From Fimisoma avicola (GTDB lineage: Bacteria; Bacillota; Clostridia; Peptostreptococcales; Anaerovoracaceae), in contig DVMO01000057.1 in the NCBI GenBank assembly GCA_018714945.1, forward strand, positions 1 to 42,598: a stretch of 42,598 nt of DNA, written 5' to 3'. The notes under the pieces were generated by a model. It did not search any database. It had not been told where the DNA came from and saw only the letters and a list, made by a program, of their open reading frames with translations. Shown here piece after piece: positions 1-8,582 of the stretch (position 1 is the first letter of the stretch; each line of letters opens with the position of its first letter). The translations under genes were made by a program, and so were the position numbers.

Positions 1-20
1 GCTGAATACGAGGGCAAAAA

Positions 21-1637
21 ATGATTAGCCACATAAGTATCAAAAATTTTGCTACCATTGAAAATATAGATGTTGATTTTGAAGATGGCCTGAATATCAT
101 AACCGGTGAGACCGGTTCCGGTAAATCCATAGTGATCGAAGCCATCAGTCTCGCCCTGGGAAGCAGAGCCGATTCTTCCTATGTAAGGACGGGAACAGAC
201 AAAGCTGTAATACAGCTTGTCGGTTATCTGGGAGATGATGAATTTGTGATAACCCGTGAGATTTCTGCCACCGGTAAGAATCTGTGCAGGCTCAACGGCG
301 AGATAGTAACTCTTGGCAAGATCAGCCAGATCGCCTCAAAGCTTGCCGACATCCACGGTCAATATGACAACCAGTCTCTCCTTGACCCGGAATATCACAT
401 TGTGATGCTGGATTCATACAGGCATGAAGAGACTGACAGTCTCAGAGAAGAGGTGTCAAGATATTATGATGAATTTTCCAGATGCCGCAGGGTCCTTGCC
501 TCTTTGCTGTCAGGTGAAAAAGAAAGTAAGAGGAAACTTGAGTTTTATCGTTTTGAAGCAGACGAGATCGATAAGGCAGATCTGATGCCGGGTGAGGACT
601 CTGAACTTGCAGACAGGATCTCTCTGCTGCAGAACAGCGAAAAGATCTACGAAAATCTGGGTTCAGCTTACGATGCCATGTATGAGGAATCCCCTTCTGT
701 CATGGATGGGCTTGGATCTGCCGTCAAAGCCGTTGAAGAGATCTCTTTCTGCTCAAAAGATATGGCTTCCCTGAGTGAAGAATTTACTGACCTTTATTAC
801 AGGCTTGAAGACATATGCAGGCAGCTCAGGAATATGAAAGATTCTGTGACATTTTCGCCTGCTGACCTGGACATGGCCATATTGCGGCAGGAAACCATCG
901 AGAATCTCAAGAAGAAATACGGCGGCACCATTGATGATGTCCTGCGCTATCGTGAAGAGCTGCGTGCCAGGCTGGACGAAGCGGAAAACTCAGATGAAAA
1001 AAAGACCGTCCTCATGAAAGAGCTAAAGTCCCTCAGATCATCCCTGCTGGAATCCTGCGCCCGTCTTACGGAAGCAAGGACTATCAAAGCAGCCCAGCTT
1101 GAACAGGCTATCCAGAAAGAACTTATAGACCTGAATTTTCCCGATTCAAAGGTTGCCGTACAGGTATCCTCCCTTGACGAGCCTTCTGCTAACGGTGCTG
1201 ACCAGGTAAGGTTTCTCATAAGCACCAACAAGGGCGAGCCGCTGAAACCTTTGGACAAGATCGTCTCCGGCGGTGAAATGTCAAGGATAATGCTGGCTTT
1301 TAAAAATATCGTCAGCTCTTATGACCAGATCCCTACGCTGATCTTTGACGAGATTGACACGGGAATAAGCGGTATAACCGCAAGCATAGTAGGAAACAAG
1401 CTCAGGGAGATATCCCGCTCCCATCAGGTCATATGTATCACGCACCTTCCGCAGATCGCAGCCGCAGGCGACCATAACTTCAGGATACATAAAGAGTCTG
1501 ACGACAGCAGCACCTATACCTTTGTAGATCCCCTGACTGCCGATGAAACAGTCATGGAAATAGCCCGCCTGCTTGGGGGCGCTGTTATAACAGATTCAAC
1601 CATACAGAGCGCCAGAGAGCTCATCAGCCGCAGATAA
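21..1637 (+). CDS. recN: DNA repair protein RecN
   Basis: SMC-like ATPase of double-strand break repair, which gathers broken DNA ends for RecA-dependent recombination in the cytoplasm. Walker A GETGSGKS lies at residues 29-36, the ABC signature SGGEMSR at 416-422, and Walker B with D443/E444 (LIFDEIDTG). The charged, heptad-like stretch between them (about 150-370) is the coiled-coil arm. At 538 residues it is slightly shorter than the usual 550-570. The ATG start follows GAGGGC at a suitable distance; only 20 bases upstream are visible, so the promoter and upstream neighbour (often argR in Firmicutes) are outside the window. It is the only plus-strand gene of the first 11.8 kb and is convergent with the PII-like gene, from which a shared terminator separates it. 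Identification is secure. Confidence 0.97.
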   Translation: MISHISIKNFATIENIDVDFEDGLNIITGETGSGKSIVIEAISLALGSRADSSYVRTGTDKAVIQLVGYLGDDEFVITREISATGKNLCRLNGEIVTLGKISQIASKLADIHGQYDNQSLLDPEYHIVMLDSYRHEETDSLREEVSRYYDEFSRCRRVLASLLSGEKESKRKLEFYRFEADEIDKADLMPGEDSELADRISLLQNSEKIYENLGSAYDAMYEESPSVMDGLGSAVKAVEEISFCSKDMASLSEEFTDLYYRLEDICRQLRNMKDSVTFSPADLDMAILRQETIENLKKKYGGTIDDVLRYREELRARLDEAENSDEKKTVLMKELKSLRSSLLESCARLTEARTIKAAQLEQAIQKELIDLNFPDSKVAVQVSSLDEPSANGADQVRFLISTNKGEPLKPLDKIVSGGEMSRIMLAFKNIVSSYDQIPTLIFDEIDTGISGITASIVGNKLREISRSHQVICITHLPQIAAAGDHNFRIHKESDDSSTYTFVDPLTADETVMEIARLLGGAVITDSTIQSARELISRR

Positions 1638-1677
1638 CGGCCTTGCCGCACAAAACAGATAAAAGCTGCCATAAAAC

Positions 1678-1717
1678 AAAGACTGCCCATACCGCAACAG
1701 GTCCGGGCAGTCTTTTT
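1678..1717. terminator. Bidirectional terminator between recN and the PII-like gene
   Basis: An 11-bp stem (AAAGACTGCCC at 1678-1688, GGGCAGTCTTT at 1705-1715) closes a 16-base loop. Its A-rich left flank and T-rich right flank give a U-run on either strand, so it can end both recN and the convergent DUF1538/PII operon. Confidence 0.85.
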
Positions 1718-1721
1718 ATTG

Positions 1722-2441
1722 TTATTCTTCAAGTCCCATTATCTCATCTACCGGCATGGAAAGGACTATTCCGTGCGCATTGCTGTTGAGCCCGCATTGG
1801 CTGCATATAGCGGACATCACCTGAGTCTTTTTTGCCTTAGGTACCACTATCATCACAAAATCCTGTTCATCCTGAAGCGGCAGGCCGAAATTCTGGCTTA
1901 CCTTGGCCGAATTCCTGCGGCGTCCTTTCATTACGGTGCCGCCTTTTGCGCCGGCCTCTCTTGCCGCATCGATCACATCATCACTGAATCCGCTGTTTAC
2001 TGATACCCATATCATGGAATATACCGACTCTTTTTTTATCTCAGCCATATCTTTACTGATCCTTTCTTCAATATGCTTTTTCCATGCTTCTTTCGCTTCA
2101 TCATTCATAAGATGGAGCATCGGCGATTGCAGTCCCGTTATGGGTACTGTCAGCGCAATACCCCCGCCTCTCTGATAGATCAGCATGGTCCTGGTGATCT
2201 TTTCAAACAGTTCTTTTGCCATGAATTTTGGCATCACTCCAATGGTCACCAGACGGCTTGTACCGCTGAGCCCGAATATATCCATTATCTCCGACGGGGC
2301 AGTTCCCTTTCCCAGACATTGATAGCACATGGGAACATGCAGAGATTCAAAAGCATGTATAAGGTTTGTCTGGTCCTCGGCACGAGTGATGAATATGACC
2401 ATCCTCGGCGATACCAGCTTTGCGTCCTGCAAATCAGACAT
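1722..2441 (-). CDS. Tandem PII-like regulatory protein paired with DUF1538 transporter
   Basis: A 239-residue soluble protein with two PII-like halves. The C-terminal half has the recognisable signature GAKGGTVMKGRR (164-175) and a returning strand DFVMIVVPKAK (194-204). The N-terminal half has a degenerate counterpart, GKGTA (44-48) then RLVTIGVMPK (63-72), so it appears to be a fused two-repeat PII protein rather than a single trimer-forming subunit. PII proteins sense adenylate nucleotides and 2-oxoglutarate or other small ligands and gate partner transporters or enzymes. Here the start codon overlaps the end of the DUF1538 membrane protein gene by 8 bases, with GGAGG six bases before ATG, implying coupled translation and probably direct control of that protein. 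The ligand cannot be told from sequence. The family call is good; the two-repeat reading is inference. Confidence 0.75.
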   Translation of the reverse strand: MSDLQDAKLVSPRMVIFITRAEDQTNLIHAFESLHVPMCYQCLGKGTAPSEIMDIFGLSGTSRLVTIGVMPKFMAKELFEKITRTMLIYQRGGGIALTVPITGLQSPMLHLMNDEAKEAWKKHIEERISKDMAEIKKESVYSMIWVSVNSGFSDDVIDAAREAGAKGGTVMKGRRRNSAKVSQNFGLPLQDEQDFVMIVVPKAKKTQVMSAICSQCGLNSNAHGIVLSMPVDEIMGLEE

Positions 2442-3954
2442 CTGAATCCTCCTCTATATCTACAACAGTATCATCCGGCAGTTGACCGGCATAAGCTGCC
2501 ACTTTCCTGGCCTTTTGAGCATATATCAGTCCCATTATCTGTATGGCCAGAAGCGGAGCCATCGCGACAAGAGCCACTATGCCGAAGGCATCGGTGACTA
2601 CATTTCCTCCTGCCGCCAGAGAGGCGCCCATTGCAAGGGGGAGCAGGAATGTTGAAGTCATCGGTCCGCTGGCTACGCCGCCTGAGTCAAAAGCTATTCC
2701 TACAAACGCTGTCGGTACTATCTTAGACAGAGCCAGAGAAATAATATATCCGGGTATGATGATCCAATATATATTTATCCCCGTCAATACTCTCACCATC
2801 GCCAGGGCCACAGCTCCGGCCACGCCGATGGAAAGAGCCATGTTCATCATTTTCTGGGACACAGTCCCTCCTGTCATGTACTCCACCTGTTCATTCAGGA
2901 TCTGTACGGCAGGCTCAGCTTTTACTATATAGTATCCTATGGCAACTCCTATAGGTATGAGCAGCCAGCTAAATGAGCTTCCGCCAAGGGAGCTTCCGAA
3001 CAGGTTCCCTACCGGAGCAAACCCTATGTTGACTCCTGTCAGGAAAAGGATAAGTCCCAATATAGTATAGACAAATCCCACTGTCATCCTCAATATCTGT
3101 CTTTTTCTGTAACTTCTGGTGAAAATCTGGAAAATGATGAATACCGAGATCACCGGTGCCATGCTTATGCACACCTCTTCGGAATACTGAGGCAAAGCCG
3201 AAAGAAATTGCTTCACCACATCATAGGTAGTAACTATTTCCGGGACCACGATGGACTCGTATATGGCCTCGGTCGGATGATAAAAGATGCCAAGGAGCAG
3301 CACCATCATTATGGGCCCCACGCTGCACAGGGCCACCATTCCAAAGCTGTCGTTCACACCGTCCGGGTCGCTTCGTGAAGCGGAAAATCCTACGCCCAGC
3401 GCCATTATAAAAGGAACTGTCATCGGACCTGTGGTAACGCCTCCCGCATCAAAGGCAACAGCCGTAAAACTGTCCGGTGAAAAGAAAGACAGTATAAACA
3501 GCGCAATGTAAAAAATGATGAGCATGTGGGCAAGCCCGATGTGGAACAAGACTCGGAGCACGGCGATCACCAGGAATATCCCGACTCCCACAGCCACGGT
3601 CCATATAAGGACAGGATTTGGGATAGCCGCCACCTGATTGGCAAGAACCTGCAGATCAGGCTCGGATATGGTGATTATTGCTCCCATCAGGAAGCTTATG
3701 AGCATTATGAGCGGTATGCTCCTGCTCTTGATGAGCCGTCCGCCTACTCCCTGTCCAAGGGGCGTCATGGCCATTTCAGCTCCCAGCTGGAAAAACCCCA
3801 TCCCCACTATGAGAAGCAGGGCTCCTGTCAGGAACAACAGGAGCGTCCCCACTTCCATCGGAGCTAAAGTGATGCTCAATATCAAGACGATCACCGTTAT
3901 GGGCAGAACGCTTGATAATGATTCTCTGATCTTTTCTTTTAGCTTTTCATTCAT
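2434..3954 (-). CDS. DUF1538 family integral membrane protein (two DUF1538 repeats)
   Basis: A 506-residue polytopic membrane protein made of two homologous halves. The hallmark FDAGGVTTGPMTVPF (168-182) recurs as FDSGGVASGPMTSTF (422-436), each followed by a DSFG or DAFG motif (202-205, 455-458), and EPDLQVL (98-104) recurs as EPAVQIL (347-353). This inverted-repeat-like plan is typical of secondary transporters. From memory, DUF1538 proteins in a halophile (UmpAB) were reported as Na+(Li+,K+)/H+ antiporters; applying that here is inference. The last 20 residues form an acidic cytoplasmic tail. The gene heads a two-gene operon with the overlapping PII-like gene, which suggests ligand-gated control of transport. 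AAAGGG precedes the ATG, and a promoter candidate lies about 60 bases upstream. Confidence 0.85.
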   Translation of the reverse strand: MNEKLKEKIRESLSSVLPITVIVLILSITLAPMEVGTLLLFLTGALLLIVGMGFFQLGAEMAMTPLGQGVGGRLIKSRSIPLIMLISFLMGAIITISEPDLQVLANQVAAIPNPVLIWTVAVGVGIFLVIAVLRVLFHIGLAHMLIIFYIALFILSFFSPDSFTAVAFDAGGVTTGPMTVPFIMALGVGFSASRSDPDGVNDSFGMVALCSVGPIMMVLLLGIFYHPTEAIYESIVVPEIVTTYDVVKQFLSALPQYSEEVCISMAPVISVFIIFQIFTRSYRKRQILRMTVGFVYTILGLILFLTGVNIGFAPVGNLFGSSLGGSSFSWLLIPIGVAIGYYIVKAEPAVQILNEQVEYMTGGTVSQKMMNMALSIGVAGAVALAMVRVLTGINIYWIIIPGYIISLALSKIVPTAFVGIAFDSGGVASGPMTSTFLLPLAMGASLAAGGNVVTDAFGIVALVAMAPLLAIQIMGLIYAQKARKVAAYAGQLPDDTVVDIEEDSDV

Positions 3955-4012
3955 TATGCGATAATATCACCCTTTCGCTTTAAGTTCCGGGGGAAATAAC
4001 TTTCATATTGAT

Positions 4013-4040
4013 TTTATCACATTTTTAGCTGTATTATCAA
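4013..4040 (-). promoter_or_regulatory. Candidate promoter of the DUF1538/PII operon
   Basis: On the minus strand TTGATA (4035-4040) and GATAAA (4013-4018) are 16 bases apart in an A/T-rich gap, about 60 bases before the start codon. Each hexamer matches the sigma-A consensus at four to five of six positions. A 15-base sequence resembling a CodY box (4044-4058) abuts the -35. Confidence 0.4.
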
Positions 4041-4085
4041 ATTTATTTTCAGTATTTTTGCACTTTCTTAATATTTTTTTAACTT

Positions 4086-5831
4086 TCAAGGTTCCTCATT
4101 GGTCATATCAAGCGACCAGTCCTCAAGTCTGGTGTGGAGAAGATGATGAGCTTTCTCTGACAGAGGCTTTTCAAGATATTCCTCATATGTCAGCTGGACT
4201 GCTGAGTTTTCATGGGAAAATCTGATCTTGCTGTGTTTGTCGAGGTTATAAAGCTGCTGCCCCCTCTCCGGAGCAAGTTCCAGCCCATCCTTATAAGGCT
4301 GTCCGCCGCCGCCTACGCAGCCGCCGGGACAAGCCATTATCTCAACAAAATCATAAGACACTTCTCCCCTTCTTATGGCTTCTATCAGTTTCCTGGCATT
4401 GGCCAGTCCGCTGGCCACAGCAACCTTCAGGGTTATGCCCTGTATGTTGAAAGTTTCTTCTTTCCAGCCTTTTTCGCCTCTTACATTTTTAAATGCATCT
4501 GGTTTGGGATTTTCACCTGTGGCCAGAAAATATGCGCTCCTGAGGGCCGCTTCCATTACGCCGCCGGTGGTCCCGAAGATCACTGCAGCGCCGGAGCCTT
4601 CCCCGAATATATCATCAAACGGCATATCTGTCAGGTCTCCCGGCTTGATGCTGTCGCTCCTGATAAACCTGTCCAGCTCCCTTGTGGTCAGTACCAGATC
4701 CACATCGAAGCCTTTGCCTGCAGAATTGACCTGAGGAACAGTCCTTTCGTATTTTTTTGATACGCAAGGCATCACCGATACGGAAAATACCTTTGAAGGG
4801 TCTACCCCCAGCTTATGGGCTATATATGTCTTTGCCATGGCGCCGAACATCTGCTGAGGCGATTTGGCGGTGGAAAGATTTTTTACCATTTCAGGATACT
4901 GGGTCTTGACGAACCTTATCCATCCGGGACAGCAGGAAGTAAACATCGGCCAGCTGTAGTCCTCTCTGTGCTGCAGCCTCTCAAGGAACTCGCTGCCTTC
5001 TTCCATTATGGTCATATCTGCCGAATAGTTGGTATCGAACACATAATCTATGCCAATCTTTTTAAGGGCGCAGACCAGTTTCCCGACGGTGCTTTCCTCT
5101 TCTCTCAGGCCTATCTGTTCGCCCCAGGCGGTCCTTACCGCAGGAGCTATCTGAGCGATTATTATCTTGTCAGGATCAGCTATGGCATCATTAAGCCTGT
5201 CTCTGTCATCTCTCTCCCTTAATGCTCCCACAGGGCAGTGGGTTATGCACTGTCCGCAGAGAGCACAGTCTATATCCCTGAAAGCCTTGTTTTCTTTGAC
5301 GCCTACCGTCGTCCTTGGCCCGGTCCCATGCAGGTCCCATATGTTCAGGCCCTGTATCTTTTCACATACCTGTATGCACCTCATACACTTGACGCATTTG
5401 GAAGCGTCCCGTATCAGCGGCAGACTGCTGTCCCAGCGGCTTTTTTCCGCAGTGTTGGTAACAAACGGGTTCATAGGCAGTCCAAGATCGTTGGCTATTG
5501 ACTGCAATGTGCAGTTTCCGCTCCTGACGCAGCTTGGACATTCGGACTTGTGGTCTGAAAGGATCAGTTCCACATTCATCCTTCTTATCTTTCGCAGCCG
5601 CGGACTGTTGGTTATGACATCCAGTCCGTTCCTGCACTCGGTGTTACAGGCCGTTACCAATCTGTCTATACCGGCCAGTTCAACAAGACAAACGCGGCAG
5701 GCGGCTATCTCGTTGATTTCCTTGAGAAAGCACAGATGAGGGATATGTACTCCGACTTTCTCGGCCGCTTCCATGATGGTAGTCTTTTCCGGAACGCTTA
5801 CCTGCTGTCCGTTGATCTTCAAAGTTACCAT
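4086..5831 (-). CDS. hydA: [FeFe] hydrogenase catalytic subunit, CpI-like multi-cluster type
   Basis: Cytoplasmic [FeFe] hydrogenase, 581 residues, interconverting protons and H2. Clusters in order: plant-type [2Fe-2S] with C34, C45, C48, C62; His-ligated [4Fe-4S] with H94, C98, C101, C107; two bacterial ferredoxin [4Fe-4S] sites (C146, C149, C152, C156 and C189, C192, C195, C199); then the H-cluster domain. H-cluster motifs are TSCCPGW (298-304; C300 likely proton relay, C301 ligand), MPCVSKK (C356) and MACPGGCVGGGG (C501, C505). All ligands are present and spacing is close to Clostridium pasteurianum CpI. The small C-terminal domain is complete. Its ATG overlaps the stop of the upstream flavoprotein gene (ATGGTAA) with GGAGG before it, so the two are translationally coupled. 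Maturases HydEFG are not in the window. Expected role is H2 evolution coupled to pyridine nucleotide and/or ferredoxin. Confidence 0.96.
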   Translation of the reverse strand: MVTLKINGQQVSVPEKTTIMEAAEKVGVHIPHLCFLKEINEIAACRVCLVELAGIDRLVTACNTECRNGLDVITNSPRLRKIRRMNVELILSDHKSECPSCVRSGNCTLQSIANDLGLPMNPFVTNTAEKSRWDSSLPLIRDASKCVKCMRCIQVCEKIQGLNIWDLHGTGPRTTVGVKENKAFRDIDCALCGQCITHCPVGALRERDDRDRLNDAIADPDKIIIAQIAPAVRTAWGEQIGLREEESTVGKLVCALKKIGIDYVFDTNYSADMTIMEEGSEFLERLQHREDYSWPMFTSCCPGWIRFVKTQYPEMVKNLSTAKSPQQMFGAMAKTYIAHKLGVDPSKVFSVSVMPCVSKKYERTVPQVNSAGKGFDVDLVLTTRELDRFIRSDSIKPGDLTDMPFDDIFGEGSGAAVIFGTTGGVMEAALRSAYFLATGENPKPDAFKNVRGEKGWKEETFNIQGITLKVAVASGLANARKLIEAIRRGEVSYDFVEIMACPGGCVGGGGQPYKDGLELAPERGQQLYNLDKHSKIRFSHENSAVQLTYEEYLEKPLSEKAHHLLHTRLEDWSLDMTNEEP

Positions 5832-7675
5832 TTGGTCTTCCTCCCTCCTCTGAACGCACCAAAGCCGTAATAATCACAGCGCAGGCACCTTGCTGCCTCC
5901 TGCATGGCTTCTTCATAAGTCATACCGTATTCCACTTCGTTGAAGTCGCTTCCTCTCTGCCTGTCGTATCTTTCCTTCATCTCCACACGACCGGAAGGCA
6001 CATGGTCGGCAAGGTCTGGCAGCGGGATATCAACATCTACGGTTATCTCGTGGTTAAATCCCAGGTATGCGTCGATATTTGCAGCGGCGACTTTTCCTGC
6101 CGCCACAGCCTTTATCACGGTTGATGGTCCGGTCACACAATCGCCTCCGGCGTATGTACCGCTTACCTTGTCTACTACACTGCTGCTTTCCGCCCTTATA
6201 TTTCCGCGGAAAACAGGTATGCCGTATTCCTCAAAGAACACTATGTCCGTAGCCTGACCTATTGCCGAAATTATGATGTCACAGGATATCTTCTCCTCAT
6301 CGGCGGAAGCGTCCATTGGAGCAGGCCGTCCGCTCTTGTCGGCTTTTCCGGCTATCTGAGGTTTTACCCACAGAGCTTTTACCCTGCCTTGCTTGTCGGT
6401 TTCTATCCTCGAAGGCGCTTTGAGCTGCAGGAGCTTGCACCCTTCGGCTATGGCTCCTCCGATCTCATCAGGCAGCGCCGTCATATCGTCCCTGCGGCGG
6501 CGATATACTATGATGACTTCGCTGGCTCCCAGTCTCTTGGCTGTCCTGGCCACATCCATGGCCACATTGCCTCCTCCGATGACCAGCACCGTCTTGTCCT
6601 TAAAGTCAGGCATGGCGTCATCGCCGATGGCTCTGAGCATTTCCACCGCAGCGATGACCCCTTTGGCATATTCGCCAGGTATCCCCAGGCTCTTTGCATT
6701 GTGGGAACCTATGGATATATATGTAGCGTCATAATTGCTCCGTATTTCTTCGATGGTCTCTGCACTTGAGATATCGCAGCCAAGCTTACATTCGACTCCC
6801 GTCGATAGTATGGCGTCTATATCCCACTGGAGCCTTTCCCTCGGCAGTCTGTAGTTCGGTATGCCATATCTGAGCATGCCGCCCAGCTGGGATCTTTTTT
6901 CAAATACGGTTACCTTATGTCCCATGATCGACAGGTAATATGCCGCAGAAAGTCCCGAAGGGCCTCCTCCGATAACGGCGATCTTCTTGCCTGTATCATC
7001 CATCTTTTCCGGGACCGGAACATCGCCGCAGTTGTCCACGGCGAATCTCTTGAGTCCTCTGATGTTCACAGGCGAATCCATCAGCGTCCTCCTGCACCTG
7101 GCCTCGCACGGATGCTCGCATATGAGGGCGCATACTGTAGGGAAAGGATTGTCTTTTCTTATGAGCCTCACTGCATCGTCATATCTGCCGGCTTTCAGCA
7201 GGGCTACATAACCGGGCACATCGACTCCGGCCGGACACATGGCAACACAAGGCACAGGCTGCGCGTCACTCCTGATACTCTCTGTACATGTGTGGTTTTT
7301 TATGTGAGATTCAAAATCATCTTTGTAGCCTTTGATACTCCTGAGTATCATTTTGGCAGCTTCTGTCCCTATGGCGCAGTCTGCTGAAACAGATATGGCT
7401 TCCGCCGTCCTTTCCAGCAGTTTAAGATCGGCCATATCCGACTCGGTGTCCATGTTGAGGATGTCGTCGATAAGGATCTGGAGCTGTCCCAGCCCTACCC
7501 GGCACGGCGTACACTTTCCGCAGCTTTGGGAATGGCACAGCCTCAAAAAAGAAGCCGAAAGGTCCACAGGACACTGTCCCGGCGGACTTGCCGCTATCCG
7601 TCTCTCGAAATCTCCGTGAAGCCGTTCTATGGTCTTCTGGACAATGTCGGGAGACTTTATCAAAAGTCTGTTCAC
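5825..7675 (-). CDS. NuoF-type Fe-S domain fused to GltD-like FAD/NAD(P) oxidoreductase (hydrogenase partner)
   Basis: A 616-residue flavoprotein. Residues 45-110 are the C-terminal [4Fe-4S] domain of NuoF/HydB (SCGKCTPCRVG with C52, C55, C58, and C100). The NuoF FMN/NADH domain that normally precedes it is missing. Residues 140-600 match the glutamate synthase small subunit fold: cysteines C143, C147, C182, C186, C190, C194 for Fe-S binding, FAD site VIGGGPSGLSAAYYL (234-248), NAD(P) site VLVIGGGNVAMDVA (363-376) followed by YRRRR (391-395), and AGGDCVTGPSTVIKAVA. No glutamate synthase large subunit is nearby, so it is more likely to feed the hydrogenase overlapping its 3' end. The GTG start is supported by AAAGGAGGG seven bases upstream and a GTGA overlap with the transporter gene. 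Automatic annotation would probably call it a glutamate synthase small subunit; context argues against that. Confidence 0.85.
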   Translation of the reverse strand: MNRLLIKSPDIVQKTIERLHGDFERRIAASPPGQCPVDLSASFLRLCHSQSCGKCTPCRVGLGQLQILIDDILNMDTESDMADLKLLERTAEAISVSADCAIGTEAAKMILRSIKGYKDDFESHIKNHTCTESIRSDAQPVPCVAMCPAGVDVPGYVALLKAGRYDDAVRLIRKDNPFPTVCALICEHPCEARCRRTLMDSPVNIRGLKRFAVDNCGDVPVPEKMDDTGKKIAVIGGGPSGLSAAYYLSIMGHKVTVFEKRSQLGGMLRYGIPNYRLPRERLQWDIDAILSTGVECKLGCDISSAETIEEIRSNYDATYISIGSHNAKSLGIPGEYAKGVIAAVEMLRAIGDDAMPDFKDKTVLVIGGGNVAMDVARTAKRLGASEVIIVYRRRRDDMTALPDEIGGAIAEGCKLLQLKAPSRIETDKQGRVKALWVKPQIAGKADKSGRPAPMDASADEEKISCDIIISAIGQATDIVFFEEYGIPVFRGNIRAESSSVVDKVSGTYAGGDCVTGPSTVIKAVAAGKVAAANIDAYLGFNHEITVDVDIPLPDLADHVPSGRVEMKERYDRQRGSDFNEVEYGMTYEEAMQEAARCLRCDYYGFGAFRGGRKTKW

Positions 7676-8580
7676 TGCTGTCCCTCCTTTGGTTTGTTCC
7701 TGTTTAGCAATGTTTTAAAATCTATTTCCATCACGAAGATACTGGCAAGCATCAGCGCAGCTCCAAAATACGCTTTTGGCGTCAGTACCTCTCCCGCGAA
7801 CAGAAACGCTACGATCGCCGAAAAAACCGGTTCCAGTGTAAAAATGACTCCCACATGTGACGCCGTAGTATATTGCTGGGCTATGGGCTGAAGGACAAAG
7901 GCAACCCCGGTACAGAATATGGCAAGGAACAAGACCGCGCCCCACACCTGCGGAGTCTGTGGCAGATGGGGCTGTTCTGTGACAAAAGCAAGTATGAGAT
8001 GTATCACTCCTGCCACCCCCAGCTGAAATACGCCAAGCTGATAGGCGTCCACCTCCTCATGGCTTACGGCTTTTTCCGTCATTACCAGATCCGCCGCATA
8101 TGCAACGGCACACATTATGCACAGCAGGTCTCCTTTGAGATGGGCTGCATTTATAGAGAAATCATCACCCAGAGTCAGCAGTGCGATGCCTATAAAGCAC
8201 ATCAGCACCACCAGCATGAGCTTTTTATCGGGCTTCTTTTTGAACAGCAGCCATGCAAAAAAAGGCGTGAACACCACTGTCAACGCACATAAAAATCCCG
8301 AATTGGAAATGGATGTGTATTTGACGCCGAAAGTGGCTCCGATATACACCACCACAAGCGCAATCCCCACTATAAGGCTGTACTTGAGGGTCTGCCGGTT
8401 CACCGTCTTTACCCTTTTCCAGGAGACTGCCGCCGCAATGGCGAAAGCGCCCAGGAACCTGAAAGAATTAAGAGTGAATGGATCCAGATCCGTCAGGCTT
8501 ATATCCATTAAAAGATATGACACTCCCCAGCATAAGGTGACAAGGAGCAAGATCCCATCAGCCCTGACTTGTTTTGACAT
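7672..8580 (-). CDS. EamA/DMT-superfamily transporter
   Basis: A 302-residue inner-membrane protein of about ten hydrophobic helices in two EamA repeats. The N-terminal half has the family pattern LLLVTLCWGVSYLLMD (11-26) then FRFLGAFAIAA. The C-terminal half contains a TLEPVF-type motif (FTLEPVFSAIVAFLFAGE) and a short cytoplasmic tail. Members export or import small metabolites and amino acids; the substrate cannot be inferred. GGAGG sits eight bases before the ATG. It is two bases from holA and overlaps the flavoprotein gene by four bases, so it is part of the comEC-hydA transcription unit, although no functional link to hydrogenase is evident. Confidence 0.9.
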   Translation of the reverse strand: MSKQVRADGILLLVTLCWGVSYLLMDISLTDLDPFTLNSFRFLGAFAIAAAVSWKRVKTVNRQTLKYSLIVGIALVVVYIGATFGVKYTSISNSGFLCALTVVFTPFFAWLLFKKKPDKKLMLVVLMCFIGIALLTLGDDFSINAAHLKGDLLCIMCAVAYAADLVMTEKAVSHEEVDAYQLGVFQLGVAGVIHLILAFVTEQPHLPQTPQVWGAVLFLAIFCTGVAFVLQPIAQQYTTASHVGVIFTLEPVFSAIVAFLFAGEVLTPKAYFGAALMLASIFVMEIDFKTLLNRNKPKEGQQ

Positions 8581-8582
8581 TT

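Noticed and set aside
5825..7675. Glutamate synthase small subunit (gltD) as the function of the flavoprotein
   Set aside because: No large subunit in the window, a fused NuoF-type Fe-S domain, and translational overlap with a hydrogenase favour a hydrogenase role.
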